A stretch of DNA of 64,000 nucleotides from Simiduia agarivorans SA1 = DSM 21679 (GCF_000305785.2 NC_018868.3:186001-250000), one strand, 5' to 3'; counted from the stretch's first letter, positions 52,998 through 62,866 are shown. Translations and numbers: made by a program. The notes: generated from the letters alone by a model not told the origin.

Positions 52998-54074
52998 ATG
53001 TTCGCTGCACCTTTTGCCCCGCTGAACCAGTTCGCTCCCGGACTTCCCCCCGCGCCCAGAATGCCGACCTTCACGCCCCCTGTGGAGGTCACCAGGCCAG
53101 CGGAAACCCAAGCCACCACCGCTGTGGGGCAGGATGCCCGCGTTAACAGGGCGGCCGGCACCATCCTCAATTTTGTCCACAATCAACTCAAGGTTGACGC
53201 AGAGGCCGGCAGGTCGTCAGAGCAGCTGCAGTCCCGCTTTGATGCCGGTGCCGAGGGCTTTCTGAAAGGCTTCAATGAGGCGCTGGAGGAATTGGACGCC
53301 AGGGGCCTGCTATCGCCTGAACTGGAGGCAGAATTGGGCGCCACGCGCGACAAAGTTCTGCAGGGTTTGCGCGATATGGCACAGGAATTTGGTTTGAATA
53401 CAGATGCGCTACCTGCAGAAGAGGCGCCGGCCCCGGTTGAACCGCCAGTAACGCAGCCCCCGTCTGCGATGAGTGGTGTGGTTTTCGGTCGCAACAGCTT
53501 TTCCTTTTCGCTCACCACACAAGAGGGCGATAAGGTCACCATTTCCAGTGTCAGCCGTTTTGGCCAGGCTGCCAGCGTATCTGATCAGGGCTTCGGTTTT
53601 TACCAGCAGCAATCGCAGCGCTTCAGTTTCAATGTCGAGGGTGACCTGAACGAGAACGAGATGGCCGCGCTCAATGATCTGCTGGGTCAGGTCAACGATC
53701 TGAGTGAAATGTTCTACAGTGGCGATCTGGAGGGTGCGTTCGATGCAGCGCTGGCGCTCGATTTTGACGCCAATGAAATCGCCGGCTATGCCCTCGATTT
53801 GCGTCAGACGATGGTCACCAAAGTGCGTACTGTCTATGGTCAGCCGGCCGCAGAGACCAGTCCCGTGCGCCAGCAGATGCAGCCTTTTGCCCAGCTTGCC
53901 GATCAGATTGAACAAGCGCTGGAAAAAGCAAAGGAATTCCTGCAGCCGTTGGCTTTGCTGGGCGATTTGATGGAGCAAACAGCGCCCGGTATTGACCATG
54001 AGGGCCGGGCGGGCAAGCATAAACTGTTTTCAGATGTTGGGCAGGCGATGGCCCAAAAACTGCTGAATGGCTGA
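52998..54074 (+). CDS. DUF5610 domain-containing protein
   Basis: A 358-residue protein without signal peptide. The N-terminal 40 residues are Pro-rich. A helical region (about 50-140) has TILNFVHNQLKVDAEAG and FDAGAEGFLKGFNEAL, the pattern of DUF5610. The C-terminal half is acidic. AGGAGG lies 8 nt upstream of ATG 52998; an ATG at 52968 is less well served. The family is found in Marinobacter, Shewanella and relatives and is uncharacterised. Confidence 0.7.
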   Translation: MFAAPFAPLNQFAPGLPPAPRMPTFTPPVEVTRPAETQATTAVGQDARVNRAAGTILNFVHNQLKVDAEAGRSSEQLQSRFDAGAEGFLKGFNEALEELDARGLLSPELEAELGATRDKVLQGLRDMAQEFGLNTDALPAEEAPAPVEPPVTQPPSAMSGVVFGRNSFSFSLTTQEGDKVTISSVSRFGQAASVSDQGFGFYQQQSQRFSFNVEGDLNENEMAALNDLLGQVNDLSEMFYSGDLEGAFDAALALDFDANEIAGYALDLRQTMVTKVRTVYGQPAAETSPVRQQMQPFAQLADQIEQALEKAKEFLQPLALLGDLMEQTAPGIDHEGRAGKHKLFSDVGQAMAQKLLNG

Positions 54075-54114
54075 GCACGCGGGAGCGGCCTGAGGTAAAC
54101 TATCGCCTTTTAGG

Positions 54115-54411
54115 GTGGGCCTGAACGTGCGTGTTGAATTATTGGGTACCGCTGGTTGTCATTTGTGCGACGTGGCAGAGAGTCTGATTTACCACTGCAT
54201 AGAAACCGACGCCAGTGGAGTGCTTCGCCAGCATTGCACGGTCGACATTATCGATATTGCGGATGATCAGGTCCTGATGGAACGTTTTGCCACATCGATC
54301 CCGGTATTGCGCACAAGTTCCGGTGAGTCCTGGTGTTGGCCGTTTCCCGAACCGGCAGAGCTGCAAGCGGACTTATTGGCGTTGGTTGGGGCTGTCAGTC
54401 AAACACCATAG
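54115..54411 (+). CDS. glutaredoxin-like (DUF836) protein
   Basis: A small thioredoxin-fold protein of 94 or 98 residues with a CxxC-type redox motif GCHLCD near residue 14-19 directly after the first strand (VELLGTAG), and the cis-Pro segment TSIPVLRT near 65. It matches the glutaredoxin-like DUF836/YruB group. The start is uncertain between GTG 54115 and GTG 54127, with AGGG upstream. The stop overlaps the convergent EAL-HDOD gene by 17 bp. Confidence 0.75.
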   Translation: MGLNVRVELLGTAGCHLCDVAESLIYHCIETDASGVLRQHCTVDIIDIADDQVLMERFATSIPVLRTSSGESWCWPFPEPAELQADLLALVGAVSQTP

Positions 54412-55636
54412 ACTCCAGCGCGCTGGTCACCCACACCAGACTCTCGGTGTAAAAATGGCTCAATGCCGATTCATCTACGCCGCGTTGTTCCAGAAACTCC
54501 CAGTTAATTGCGTCCCAATCAGCCTTTTCATATTGCATCACAATACGCAGCACTTCGCCTTCGTTGCCCCGATAATGCAGTAATGCCTCGGAAAGGGTCT
54601 CGCTGATGGAGATTTTCTTCAATAGTTCTTCAAGCGGGCTGTCCATGAAGGCGTCGAGTGTGGAAAGCAGACCTGCAGTGAAGTAGGTGTCGCCGCGTTT
54701 GGTACCGGTGACGGCCTCTCCCAGAGTCTGACAGAATCGCGCGCGGACCATGGTGGTTACGCACAGTTCCCGGGGTTTGTCGTCGATATTTGCCATTGAC
54801 AGCAGCGTCACCCAGCTGCGGATCTGAATAAGCCCAAGCAAGGTGATGGCCTGACGCAGGCTCTCGATTTTGCACACAAAATGAAACGCGGCCGAGTTGA
54901 TTAATTTCAGCAGCTTGTAGCTGATCACCGGGTCCTGAGCGATCAGTTGCTCGACCTTGTCAATTTCAGTTCGCGGATCGTTCAAGGTGGCCAGAAGCTG
55001 GATGATTGTCTGCCGGTTCTCGGAATAACTCTTGCCCGACATGATCTGAGGGTGAGACAGAAAATAGCCCTGAAACAGTTCAAACCCAAGATCTTTGCAG
55101 TGTTCAAGCATTTCATGGGTTTCGATTTTCTCGGCGAGTAGTGTGACGCCTAACGGTTGCAGGTATTTGATGTGATAACGCAGTTCCTGGTCATTCAGGG
55201 CCAATACATCCAGTTTGATGATGTCGGCATATTCCAGCATCTTGAAACTGCTGGAGTTCAGTGTGAAATCATCCAGAGCGATGGTGTAGCCCTGTGCGCG
55301 GATTTGCCCCAACGCCGCCAGTAGGCGGTTGTCTACCAACTGATCTTCCAGTACTTCTATCACCAATTGATTGCGGCTGAAGGGCGGGGGTGTCAACAGC
55401 AGGTTGCGGGTGAAGTTGATAAAAGCTTTATGCGGGCCCACCACATCGGTAATGGTCAGGTCGGTAAAGGTGCGCAACAAGACCTGCGAGCTGGCCTGAT
55501 CTCCATCTTTGATAATGGCCCGGTTCTCTCTGCTGTCCCGGCAAAGCAGCTCGTAGGCAATAACGGCCATGGAACGGTCAAAGATCGGTTGCCTTGCCAG
55601 CAGAGGCTGGTTATTTGTGGGGTCGTCAGCGGCCAT
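54395..55636 (-). CDS. EAL-HDOD signalling protein
   Basis: A 413-residue YuxH-type protein. The N-terminal EAL-like domain (about 10-195) retains ELLCR, FINFTRN, ALDDF, IKLDV and QGYFLS but departs from the canonical EGVE (here EKIE) and is short, so c-di-GMP hydrolysis is doubtful. The C-terminal HDOD domain (about 205-400) has AQDPVISYKLLKLIN. Such proteins influence motility and stress in other bacteria. Convergent with the glutaredoxin gene. Confidence 0.85.
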   Translation of the reverse strand: MAADDPTNNQPLLARQPIFDRSMAVIAYELLCRDSRENRAIIKDGDQASSQVLLRTFTDLTITDVVGPHKAFINFTRNLLLTPPPFSRNQLVIEVLEDQLVDNRLLAALGQIRAQGYTIALDDFTLNSSSFKMLEYADIIKLDVLALNDQELRYHIKYLQPLGVTLLAEKIETHEMLEHCKDLGFELFQGYFLSHPQIMSGKSYSENRQTIIQLLATLNDPRTEIDKVEQLIAQDPVISYKLLKLINSAAFHFVCKIESLRQAITLLGLIQIRSWVTLLSMANIDDKPRELCVTTMVRARFCQTLGEAVTGTKRGDTYFTAGLLSTLDAFMDSPLEELLKKISISETLSEALLHYRGNEGEVLRIVMQYEKADWDAINWEFLEQRGVDESALSHFYTESLVWVTSALESMVFD

Positions 55637-55752
55637 TCCTAATTCACTAATACAGGCTTAAGGGTAAGTGTAGCTGTTGTGGAGTGTGTTGCAGGCCACG
55701 CTTGTGTTGGCGGCTGCTAAGCTCTTTACATGGTCCTGAAAGGTGGATGTGC

Positions 55753-56691
55753 ATGTCCAAGCTGTTAGAGAGTGTAGATGCGAGAACGCAACTGGTGGGG
55801 GAAAACCGGCTTGAGCTGTTGTTATTCAGGTTGGCGGGGCGCCAGGTGTTCGCGTTGAACGTATTTAAGATCCAGGAGGTGGTGCAGGTGCCACCGGTAA
55901 CCGCCATGCCGCACCGGCATTCGGTGGTTGTCGGCGTCACCCATCTGCGGGATCAGACCATATCGGTCATTGACCTGAGTGCCGCCATCGGGCTGAAGCC
56001 ACTGGGCGATATAACAGGTTGCAATATGATCGTCACCGAATATAACCGCTCAATACAGGGTTTTCTGGTTAAGTCAGTGGACAGGATCGTCAATCTGAAC
56101 TGGGAAGTGATTTTGCCGCCACCGTCGGGTTCGGGCCGGTCACACTTCCTGACCGCCATCACCCACGTGGACAACCAGATTGTCGAGGTGTTGGATGTGG
56201 AGCGGGTACTGGCAGAAATTATCCCCTATGACACGTCGGTTTCGGACGAAGTGCTGGATCAGGATCTTGCCCGTATGGCGCGCCAGAGGCATTTGCGGGT
56301 GTTGATGGCGGATGATTCCCCCACTGCCATGAGCCAGGTGCGCGACACCCTCAAGCACCTGGGCGTGGAGGTCATCGGTGTGCAGGATGGCCTGCAAGCG
56401 CTGAATTTACTGAAGCGCTGGCAGTCGGAGGGCATCAATCCGCTGGAGCACATATTCATGCTGATCACCGATGCCGAAATGCCGGAAATGGACGGCTACC
56501 GGTTAACCTATGAGATCCGGAAAGATCCCGGCCTGCGGGATCTCTACATAGTGCTGCACACATCGCTGAGCGGCAGCTTTAACAAGGCAATGGTGGAAAA
56601 GGTGGGGTGCAACGGCTTCCTGTCCAAATTCCAGCCAGACCAGTTAGCTGATCTGGTTCAGTCGCGCGTGCGCGATGTGCTTCAACGCTGA
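55753..56691 (+). CDS. cheV: chemotaxis protein CheV
   Basis: A 312-residue CheV: a CheW-like coupling domain (about 15-160, LELLLFRLAGRQVFALNVFK split as RLAGRQVFALNV) followed by a receiver domain (about 185-308). The acidic pair ADDSP, the phospho-acceptor Asp in LITDAEMPEMDG and the Lys in FLSKFQPDQL are present. It links chemoreceptors to CheA and is tuned by phosphorylation. AGGTGG precedes ATG 55753. No other chemotaxis gene is in the window. Confidence 0.9.
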   Translation: MSKLLESVDARTQLVGENRLELLLFRLAGRQVFALNVFKIQEVVQVPPVTAMPHRHSVVVGVTHLRDQTISVIDLSAAIGLKPLGDITGCNMIVTEYNRSIQGFLVKSVDRIVNLNWEVILPPPSGSGRSHFLTAITHVDNQIVEVLDVERVLAEIIPYDTSVSDEVLDQDLARMARQRHLRVLMADDSPTAMSQVRDTLKHLGVEVIGVQDGLQALNLLKRWQSEGINPLEHIFMLITDAEMPEMDGYRLTYEIRKDPGLRDLYIVLHTSLSGSFNKAMVEKVGCNGFLSKFQPDQLADLVQSRVRDVLQR

Positions 56692-56692
56692 C

Positions 56693-58747
56693 TCAGGGAG
56701 ACGCCTGAAGCTCTGGCGGCCGCTGACCCTGGAAAGAGCTGACAGGATTGGTGGGCAGGTCCAACGATACCGGCATCCGGCCTTTGAGTGACTCAGGCTC
56801 AACGCCACCCCGATAGGCATAGATGACACTGAATACCATGACGTTTTGCACGTATCCCCGGGTTTCAGTGAACGGAATGGTTTCGATCCATACATCTGCC
56901 GGCAATTGGTCCCTGCCATCGGCTAACCAGCGATCAACCCGATGGGGCCCGGCATTGTAGGCCGCTGCCGCGTGGGCTGCGTTATTCTCGAACCGCGACA
57001 GCATTTCTTTGAAATAACGGCTGCCCAGCGCGATATTGGTCTCAGGCGTCAGCAGGTCAGGCGTGTTGTAGCGGATGCCGGCTTTCCGGGCGGTTTGACG
57101 TGCGGTAGCGGGCATGAGTTGCATCAGGCCCATGGCGCCGGCACTCGAGCGGGCATCTGGTGCAAAGGCACTTTCCTGTCGTGCGATGGCAAATAACAAA
57201 TTAGGGTCCACATCCTGACTGTGAGCCTGGCGCTCGACAATGTCCTCGTAAGCACGTGGAAAGCGCACTTGCAGGTCGTTCCAGGCCTGAGCATCGATCA
57301 TTGCCTGGATACCGGAGCGGTGCCAACCCCATTGAGCGGCCAGATTGCCGGCGGCCTGCAGCTGAGCCGGCGAGAGGCTGCGCGAAGCATAGAGCCACTC
57401 CTGACGTGCTTCGTGTACCTGGTCTAGCGCGTAAAGCTCGCGCGCGCGCGCTAAACCATCATGATTGGCGACCCATTCCTGATCGGCGCGTTCAACCATG
57501 GAGGGTTCGTCTTCCATGGCGTAGCTCAGGCCCAGGCGATCTGCCGCCAGAAATCCGTAGAAGCTGCGTTTTTGCGCCAGTTGTTGCCATTCGTTTTCAA
57601 GTTTGGCGAAAGGGGGGTGGTTCTGCCCCAATTGTTCGGCTGCCCGCAGTTGCCAGTAGCGCCAGCGGTCACTGTCCTGAAGCGGCGCCGGTAATTCTCG
57701 GATGCCCGCCTGCACACGCTGCCAATGACCGTTTTCCAGCGCCTGACGCAGCAGGGTTTCCTGCAATTTTTCACTGCTGCCATCAGTCATGCTGCTCGCC
57801 AGTGCGTGGGCGTGATCGTCATGGCCCTGACGGCTCAGGTAGAGCGTCAGTTGTTCCTGCAGTTCACGCCTGGCCTGGTCCGGATAGAGACCATTGGCAT
57901 CGTACCTTTCCCAAAGCTGAAGTGCCTGTTTGGCATCCGTTCGCGCCAGGCGGGCAATGGCATGCATCACCACATACTGGCTGCGGGAATCATTGCCGCC
58001 GTATTTCCGGGTATGCCGTATTTCCGAAGGATAGCGGTCCAACCACACCAGACGTTCAATGTCGGCCTTTGCAGGTTCAGGGGCGTATTTGCCAATGAAC
58101 CTTGCCAGGCTGCGGTTGCGCGATTCAATGGCTTTGACGGCGCGGCTCCAGGCCAGTGCCGGGGTGTAATGCACAGATGCCTGCCATTGCTTGAACAGTG
58201 GATCGCAAACCTTGGGTTGTGAGCGCCCCACGTTCCAGAGCGGTTCAACCTCGGCCAACGCAGCTTCTTCACCGGTGTTCAATCGGGCCATCAGCCAGGT
58301 ACAGGTTTGCGCTGTATCTGCGCGGGCGGGGTCAAAATAACTCTGGTATTCATGCCAGCGTTTGCGCGCCGCGAGCAGGCTCAACCACTGCCGTTGCAAT
58401 CGGTCGCCCAGATAGGTGTTGCGGTGTTGATCCAGAAAGGCGTCCACCTCTGGGTAAGGCAGGCTGCCGAGTTTCCGGCTGAGCTGGTAGTAGGTCAGGT
58501 AAGGGTAGAGCGGGTACTGCGTCAGGGCGGCCATGTGCTCAAGCGCATCGGCTTCGCGATTTTGCTGGATAGCCTTGCGGGCATCGATGAAACGCTGGCG
58601 GTCATCCGGGGCTGAATCAGATTGCGCCTGGGCGGGTAGCCCACCACAACATAATAAAAAACACAGCAGCAGCCCATTGCCTTGTCGGGAATGCCACGAT
58701 TGGTGCAGCTTTTTTGATAGAATGCGCGCCGTTGAAAACAGAACCAT
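56693..58747 (-). CDS. slt: soluble lytic murein transglycosylase
   Basis: About 684 residues of Slt70 type. A signal peptide ends in GGLPAQAQ. A long alpha-superhelical U and L domain (about 60-480) precedes the SLT catalytic domain (about 510-660) with the catalytic Glu in ARQESAF, GAMGLMQLMPATA and AAYNAGP. It cleaves peptidoglycan glycan strands to 1,6-anhydro muropeptides in the periplasm. ATG 58747 is used. It is convergent with cheV (1 bp) and divergent from uup. Confidence 0.9.
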   Translation of the reverse strand: MVLFSTARILSKKLHQSWHSRQGNGLLLCFLLCCGGLPAQAQSDSAPDDRQRFIDARKAIQQNREADALEHMAALTQYPLYPYLTYYQLSRKLGSLPYPEVDAFLDQHRNTYLGDRLQRQWLSLLAARKRWHEYQSYFDPARADTAQTCTWLMARLNTGEEAALAEVEPLWNVGRSQPKVCDPLFKQWQASVHYTPALAWSRAVKAIESRNRSLARFIGKYAPEPAKADIERLVWLDRYPSEIRHTRKYGGNDSRSQYVVMHAIARLARTDAKQALQLWERYDANGLYPDQARRELQEQLTLYLSRQGHDDHAHALASSMTDGSSEKLQETLLRQALENGHWQRVQAGIRELPAPLQDSDRWRYWQLRAAEQLGQNHPPFAKLENEWQQLAQKRSFYGFLAADRLGLSYAMEDEPSMVERADQEWVANHDGLARARELYALDQVHEARQEWLYASRSLSPAQLQAAGNLAAQWGWHRSGIQAMIDAQAWNDLQVRFPRAYEDIVERQAHSQDVDPNLLFAIARQESAFAPDARSSAGAMGLMQLMPATARQTARKAGIRYNTPDLLTPETNIALGSRYFKEMLSRFENNAAHAAAAYNAGPHRVDRWLADGRDQLPADVWIETIPFTETRGYVQNVMVFSVIYAYRGGVEPESLKGRMPVSLDLPTNPVSSFQGQRPPELQASP

Positions 58748-58842
58748 AGATACCCCTGTAGGCCCACTGCAGATGCTCATCTGTTATATCACCATACCTG
58801 TTTACTATAGAACAGCCAAGCCCGGCCGGAGATGTTTGAACC

Positions 58843-60741
58843 ATGCCCCTGATAAAACTGGATAACGCCGCGTTGCATTTTGGCGTCAATACCATCCTTG
58901 ATGGAGTCTCTTTGCAGGTGGATGCGGGTCAGCGGGTGTGCCTGATTGGCCACAACGGTGCCGGCAAATCTTCTTTGCTCAAAGTTATCAGTGGCGATCT
59001 GGCGTTGGATGATGGTGAAGTATGGCGTCAGCCCGGGTTGCGCCTTGCTCGCCTTGAACAGGATCTGCCCGACCCGGATCACCTGACGGTATTCGATGTG
59101 GTCGCGCGTGCCTTTGCCGACGTTGGCGAACGCATCGCCACTTATCACCGGTTGCTGGCAACGGGGTCGGATGATCTGGAGCAGATCGGTCGTCTGCAAT
59201 CGGAAATAGAAGCCAAAGATGGTTGGTTGATCGAGCAGAAAGTGACCGCGATCCTGACCCGGTTGCAATTGCCTGCAGATGAGTCCATGGGCTCACTCTC
59301 CGGCGGTTGGCGGCGGCGGGTGGCGTTGGCGCGCGCGCTGGTAACCGAACCTGATGTGTTGTTGCTCGACGAACCCACCAACCATTTGGATATCGAAGCG
59401 ATTGAGTGGCTGGAGCAACAAGTGCTGGCCTACCGGGGCGCAATTGTTTTTATCACCCATGACCGCGCGTTATTGCAAAAGCTTGCCACCCACATCATAG
59501 AGTTGGATCGTGGGCATCTGCGTTATTGGGAAGGGGACTACGCCAGCTTTCTGACCTTTCGCGAAGCCCAGTTGGCGGAAGAGGCACGCCACAATGCCCT
59601 GTTTGACAAACGCCTGGCCGAAGAGGAGGTGTGGATCCGACAGGGGATCAAGGCGCGCCGGACGCGCAACGAAGGTCGGGTAAGGGCACTCAAGGCGATG
59701 CGGGTTGAACGCAGCGAGCGGCGTGAGCGCCACGGTCGGGCGCAGTTTGAAGTTCAGCAAGCGGATAGCAGTGGCAAACTGGTCGCGGAGCTGCACAACG
59801 TGTCGCACAGTTGGGACGAGAAACCCGTGATCAGGTGTTTATCCACCCGGATTATGCGTGGCGATAAAATTGGCATCCTCGGACCCAATGGGGCAGGAAA
59901 AAGTACCTTGCTCAAAATTTTGCTGGGTGAATTGGCGCCCCAGCAAGGCCAGGTGCGACTCGGGACCAACCTGACCGTTGCGTATTTCGATCAGCTGCGC
60001 AATCAATTGGAACTCGATAAACACGCGGTGGACAATATTGCCGAAGGGCGCGAGTTCATCGATGTCAACGGCAAGCGCAAACACATCATTTCTTACTTAT
60101 CCGATTTTCTGTTTACCGGTGAGCGTGCCCGCACGCCCCTGTGTGCGTTATCCGGTGGCGAGCGCAACCGGGTATTGCTGGCCAAGCTGTTCAGTAAGCC
60201 TGCGAATCTGCTGGTCATGGATGAACCTACCAATGACCTTGACGTGGAAACCCTGGAACTGCTGGAAGAGTTGTTACTCAACTACGAAGGTACGCTGTTG
60301 TTGGTGAGTCACGATCGTGCTTTTCTCGATAATGTCGTGACCTCCTGTCTGGCGTTTGAAGGTGAGGGGGTTGTGAACGACTATGTGGGCGGTTATCAGG
60401 ATTGGTTGCGACAAGGTGGCAGCTGGCACAAATACGAGAGGGATGAGTCCGGATATTCCGGCTCGGAGTCGCCCGAGGTGCCAGAGGCGAGCGTAAAATC
60501 GGAGCCTGAAAAAACAGAAAAACCGAAAAAGCTGAGTTACAAATTACAGCGTGAGCTCGACCAGCTACCCGGGCTTATAGAGTCATTGGAGAGTGAAATC
60601 GAAGGCTTGCAAGGTCAGATGGCCGACCCCGCGTTCTTCAACCAGGATCGATCGGTAACCGAGCCGTTGCTGTTGCAGCTGGCAGAGAAAGAAGCTGCGT
60701 TGGAACAGGCCTACGAGCGTTGGGCGGAATTAGGCGATTGA
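58843..60741 (+). CDS. uup: ABC-F ATPase Uup
   Basis: A 632-residue ABC-F protein with two ATPase domains and no membrane span. The first has GHNGAGKSS, LSGGWRRR and LLLDEPTNHLD; the second GPNGAGKST, LSGGERNR and LVMDEPTNDLD. A C-terminal coiled coil (about 545-632) distinguishes Uup from EttA and binds nucleic acid. Uup acts on ribosomes and affects precise transposon excision. GGAGATG lies upstream of the ATG. Confidence 0.9.
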   Translation: MPLIKLDNAALHFGVNTILDGVSLQVDAGQRVCLIGHNGAGKSSLLKVISGDLALDDGEVWRQPGLRLARLEQDLPDPDHLTVFDVVARAFADVGERIATYHRLLATGSDDLEQIGRLQSEIEAKDGWLIEQKVTAILTRLQLPADESMGSLSGGWRRRVALARALVTEPDVLLLDEPTNHLDIEAIEWLEQQVLAYRGAIVFITHDRALLQKLATHIIELDRGHLRYWEGDYASFLTFREAQLAEEARHNALFDKRLAEEEVWIRQGIKARRTRNEGRVRALKAMRVERSERRERHGRAQFEVQQADSSGKLVAELHNVSHSWDEKPVIRCLSTRIMRGDKIGILGPNGAGKSTLLKILLGELAPQQGQVRLGTNLTVAYFDQLRNQLELDKHAVDNIAEGREFIDVNGKRKHIISYLSDFLFTGERARTPLCALSGGERNRVLLAKLFSKPANLLVMDEPTNDLDVETLELLEELLLNYEGTLLLVSHDRAFLDNVVTSCLAFEGEGVVNDYVGGYQDWLRQGGSWHKYERDESGYSGSESPEVPEASVKSEPEKTEKPKKLSYKLQRELDQLPGLIESLESEIEGLQGQMADPAFFNQDRSVTEPLLLQLAEKEAALEQAYERWAELGD

Positions 60742-60777
60742 GTTGGCGTTGATCTGGCCGGCTGCCCAGGGGTTTAA

Positions 60778-61218
60778 TTAATCTGCTTCGTTCACGCGCA
60801 CGGCAAGCACATCGCAATTGGCACCATGCAGAACGCCATTGGCGGTGGAGCCTAAAAGCAACGCAAGGCCCTGCCTGCCGTGGCTGCCAACAACAATCAA
60901 ATCGCAGCCCTGTTGTGCTGCCAGTTGATGTAACTCCGCCGCCGGTTGGCCAATGAGTAACTGACAGTCGTCCTCTGAGATTTGTGTGCGCTTGGCCAGC
61001 TGCTTGAGTTGTTCGTCGGCTTGTGCCTGGAGTTGCGTTTGGACTTCGGTGAGATCCATTGGGATGTCACCACCATAAGCAAAGGTCAGCGGTTCAAGCA
61101 CATGCACCAGCGTGAGCCGGGCATTGTGATTTCGGGAAATCTGCCGGGCCCGCTCGATAATCTGGGCTGATTCGGGCGACAGATCTACGCCGACGAGCAG
61201 GTGAGAATAGTTATTCAT
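60778..61218 (-). CDS. universal stress protein (UspA family)
   Basis: A 146-residue UspA-fold protein. The start VGVDLSPES gives the first strand and Asp, and the ATP-binding pattern GxxG-x9-GS is VVGSHGRQGLALLLGSTANGV in its key residues Gly, Gly, Gly, Ser. Dimeric stress proteins of this kind bind ATP; the cellular role is unclear. ATG 61218 is 6 nt after AGGAG; an ATG 6 bp upstream lies too close to it. Confidence 0.85.
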   Translation of the reverse strand: MNNYSHLLVGVDLSPESAQIIERARQISRNHNARLTLVHVLEPLTFAYGGDIPMDLTEVQTQLQAQADEQLKQLAKRTQISEDDCQLLIGQPAAELHQLAAQQGCDLIVVGSHGRQGLALLLGSTANGVLHGANCDVLAVRVNEAD

Positions 61219-61301
61219 TGGCATCTCCTGATAAGCTCAGTCTCAGTCCATACTAGCCTGCGCAGATCCGCAGAAAAAGGCAACTCATATTTGGGGGTAG
61301 C

Positions 61302-61763
61302 GTGAGCTATACAACCTGGCTTGTAATTTTAGCGGTCATCGCGCTTTGCATAGGGCCTGTGATGATGTTTCAGCCCAGTGCGCGCGATAAACGTCTGGCC
61401 AGCCTGCGCAGCCAGGCCATTAGCCGTGGCGCCCGTGTATCACTGGGTTCGGGCCAGGCGCAGGGTTTTACCCGCTATTCGATGCCGTGGCAGGCCAAGC
61501 GTCGCGATCGGAATTTCTGGCGTCTGATGCGGAAAAACTACTCGCATCCGGTGCATTTAGCGGAGTTCTGGTCGGTGGAGTCTACGTCCGAACCCGACCC
61601 GTCGGAGCGCGAATGGCTGACCCAGCAATTGCATGCATTACCTGCGTCCATAGGCTTTGTGGAAGCTGCGCCCGACGGCGTGGCGCTATTCTGGTCTGAA
61701 CCGGCAGGCAAGGAGGAGTTGGCGTTTATTCTGCAATGGCTTGAGGTCGCGGCCGGTCGTTGA
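61302..61763 (+). CDS. uncharacterised single-pass membrane protein
   Basis: A 153-residue protein with one N-terminal helix (WLVILAVIALCIGPVMMF), a conserved-looking SARDKRLASLRSQAISRGARV segment and a small cytoplasmic domain rich in Trp. Similar unnamed proteins occur in pseudomonads. The start is GTG 61302 with GGGGG upstream. Function unknown. Confidence 0.65.
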   Translation: MSYTTWLVILAVIALCIGPVMMFQPSARDKRLASLRSQAISRGARVSLGSGQAQGFTRYSMPWQAKRRDRNFWRLMRKNYSHPVHLAEFWSVESTSEPDPSEREWLTQQLHALPASIGFVEAAPDGVALFWSEPAGKEELAFILQWLEVAAGR

Positions 61764-61790
61764 CTTGGCGCTTCAGGCCTTGCCCTCCGG

Positions 61791-61886
61791 GGCTTACAGG
61801 CTGGCCCGTACTTGTCGTTGCCGCTTTTCGGTGGGTGGATACACACCTTCAAAACGGCGCCTAAATTACGAACCAGCCTGTAAGCC
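61791..61886. repeat. long inverted repeat forming a 96-nt stem-loop
   Basis: GGCTTACAGGCTGG (61791-61804) and CCAGCCTGTAAGCC (61873-61886) are perfect 14-bp arms 68 bp apart. Within the spacer, GCCG-TTTT and AAAA-CGGC and GGTG/CACC can extend the stem. A GTTTTTCAACAGCCTGC motif, reminiscent of ends of some IS elements, follows at 61901-61917. It may be a structured repeat or a miniature element between two convergent genes. Confidence 0.5.
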
Positions 61887-61920
61887 TGAGCATGCAAGGG
61901 GTTTTTCAACAGCCTGCTAT

Positions 61921-62685
61921 CTATCGGTGCTGGTCGTCATTATCCGCAAGCATATCGTCCAGCATGGGCTCTGCTGTGTTGGCCTGTTTTTCGGGATTGA
62001 ATTGAGATTCAGGCATGAGCGTTTCGCTGATTGACTGTCGATTGCTCTCGATAATTTCCACCAGCTGTCGGCTCATCTCGTGCCGTCGCGGATCTGAATG
62101 GGTCGACTGTACCAACATCTGGCGCGCCTTTTTGTAGTAGGCCTGGGCCGAAAACAGATTGCTTTTGTTGGTGGCCTTGTGACCTTGCGCCACCATGGAT
62201 ATCACGTCCACCATCAGGTGTTGGTAGGCCAGTTCTTTCAGAAACGCCTGCATTTCCTCGAGTGTGATTTTATTGTGACTCTGACGGTGCCGGATCACTT
62301 TGGCTGCTTCCGTCAAATGCTTTTGTGCCATGGCGATTTTTACGTCAGACTCCATGATCCTGTTGGGGCGCGTTTGTCTTTCCGTGATTTGCTGGCTGCG
62401 GGCTTCAGCGGAATTGAGTGCCGATTCCAGATAAGGCAGGGAGGAATCCAGTTCTATCATCATTTTGTACATATCGATGATTTCATCGTTGATTTGGGTG
62501 AGGATATCCGGGCTCTCCACCAGTGGACTCACCTGGAGCAACAAGGATTCCAGCTCGTCGACCCGGAGCTTTAATTTGTGCAGCCGGATCCGCCGCGAGC
62601 GGAGTCGTTCCTCGCGTTGGTTGGCAATGCTGACCACGAGTAAGGAAAGCAGTGCGATAGAGCAAAAAATGATCAGGTAGGCCAA
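61921..62685 (-). CDS. uncharacterised membrane-anchored coiled-coil protein
   Basis: A 254-residue protein with an N-terminal helix (AYLIIFCSIALLSLLVVSIA), a basic stretch (REERLRSRRIRLHKLKLR) and a mainly helical, coiled-coil remainder. Its C-terminal tail is acidic. The start is TTG 62685 with AGGA 7 nt upstream. It lies divergent from topA, as unnamed proteins do beside topA in some pseudomonads. Function unknown. Confidence 0.65.
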   Translation of the reverse strand: MAYLIIFCSIALLSLLVVSIANQREERLRSRRIRLHKLKLRVDELESLLLQVSPLVESPDILTQINDEIIDMYKMMIELDSSLPYLESALNSAEARSQQITERQTRPNRIMESDVKIAMAQKHLTEAAKVIRHRQSHNKITLEEMQAFLKELAYQHLMVDVISMVAQGHKATNKSNLFSAQAYYKKARQMLVQSTHSDPRRHEMSRQLVEIIESNRQSISETLMPESQFNPEKQANTAEPMLDDMLADNDDQHR

Positions 62686-62866
62686 TTCTGGGTCCTGAAG
62701 CTAAAAATTTTCACAAGGCTGTCGGCCGGTTCCGCTAAAGCTTGAAGGCTTGCGGGATAAATTTTATAAAAATCAGTAGGTTAAGTGCCGTTTTGTGTAG
62801 TGACTCCAGACTCAGTTTAGACCCTGATTCTGGGCTTTTTGTGCCGATGTGCTAAACACTTATCAC

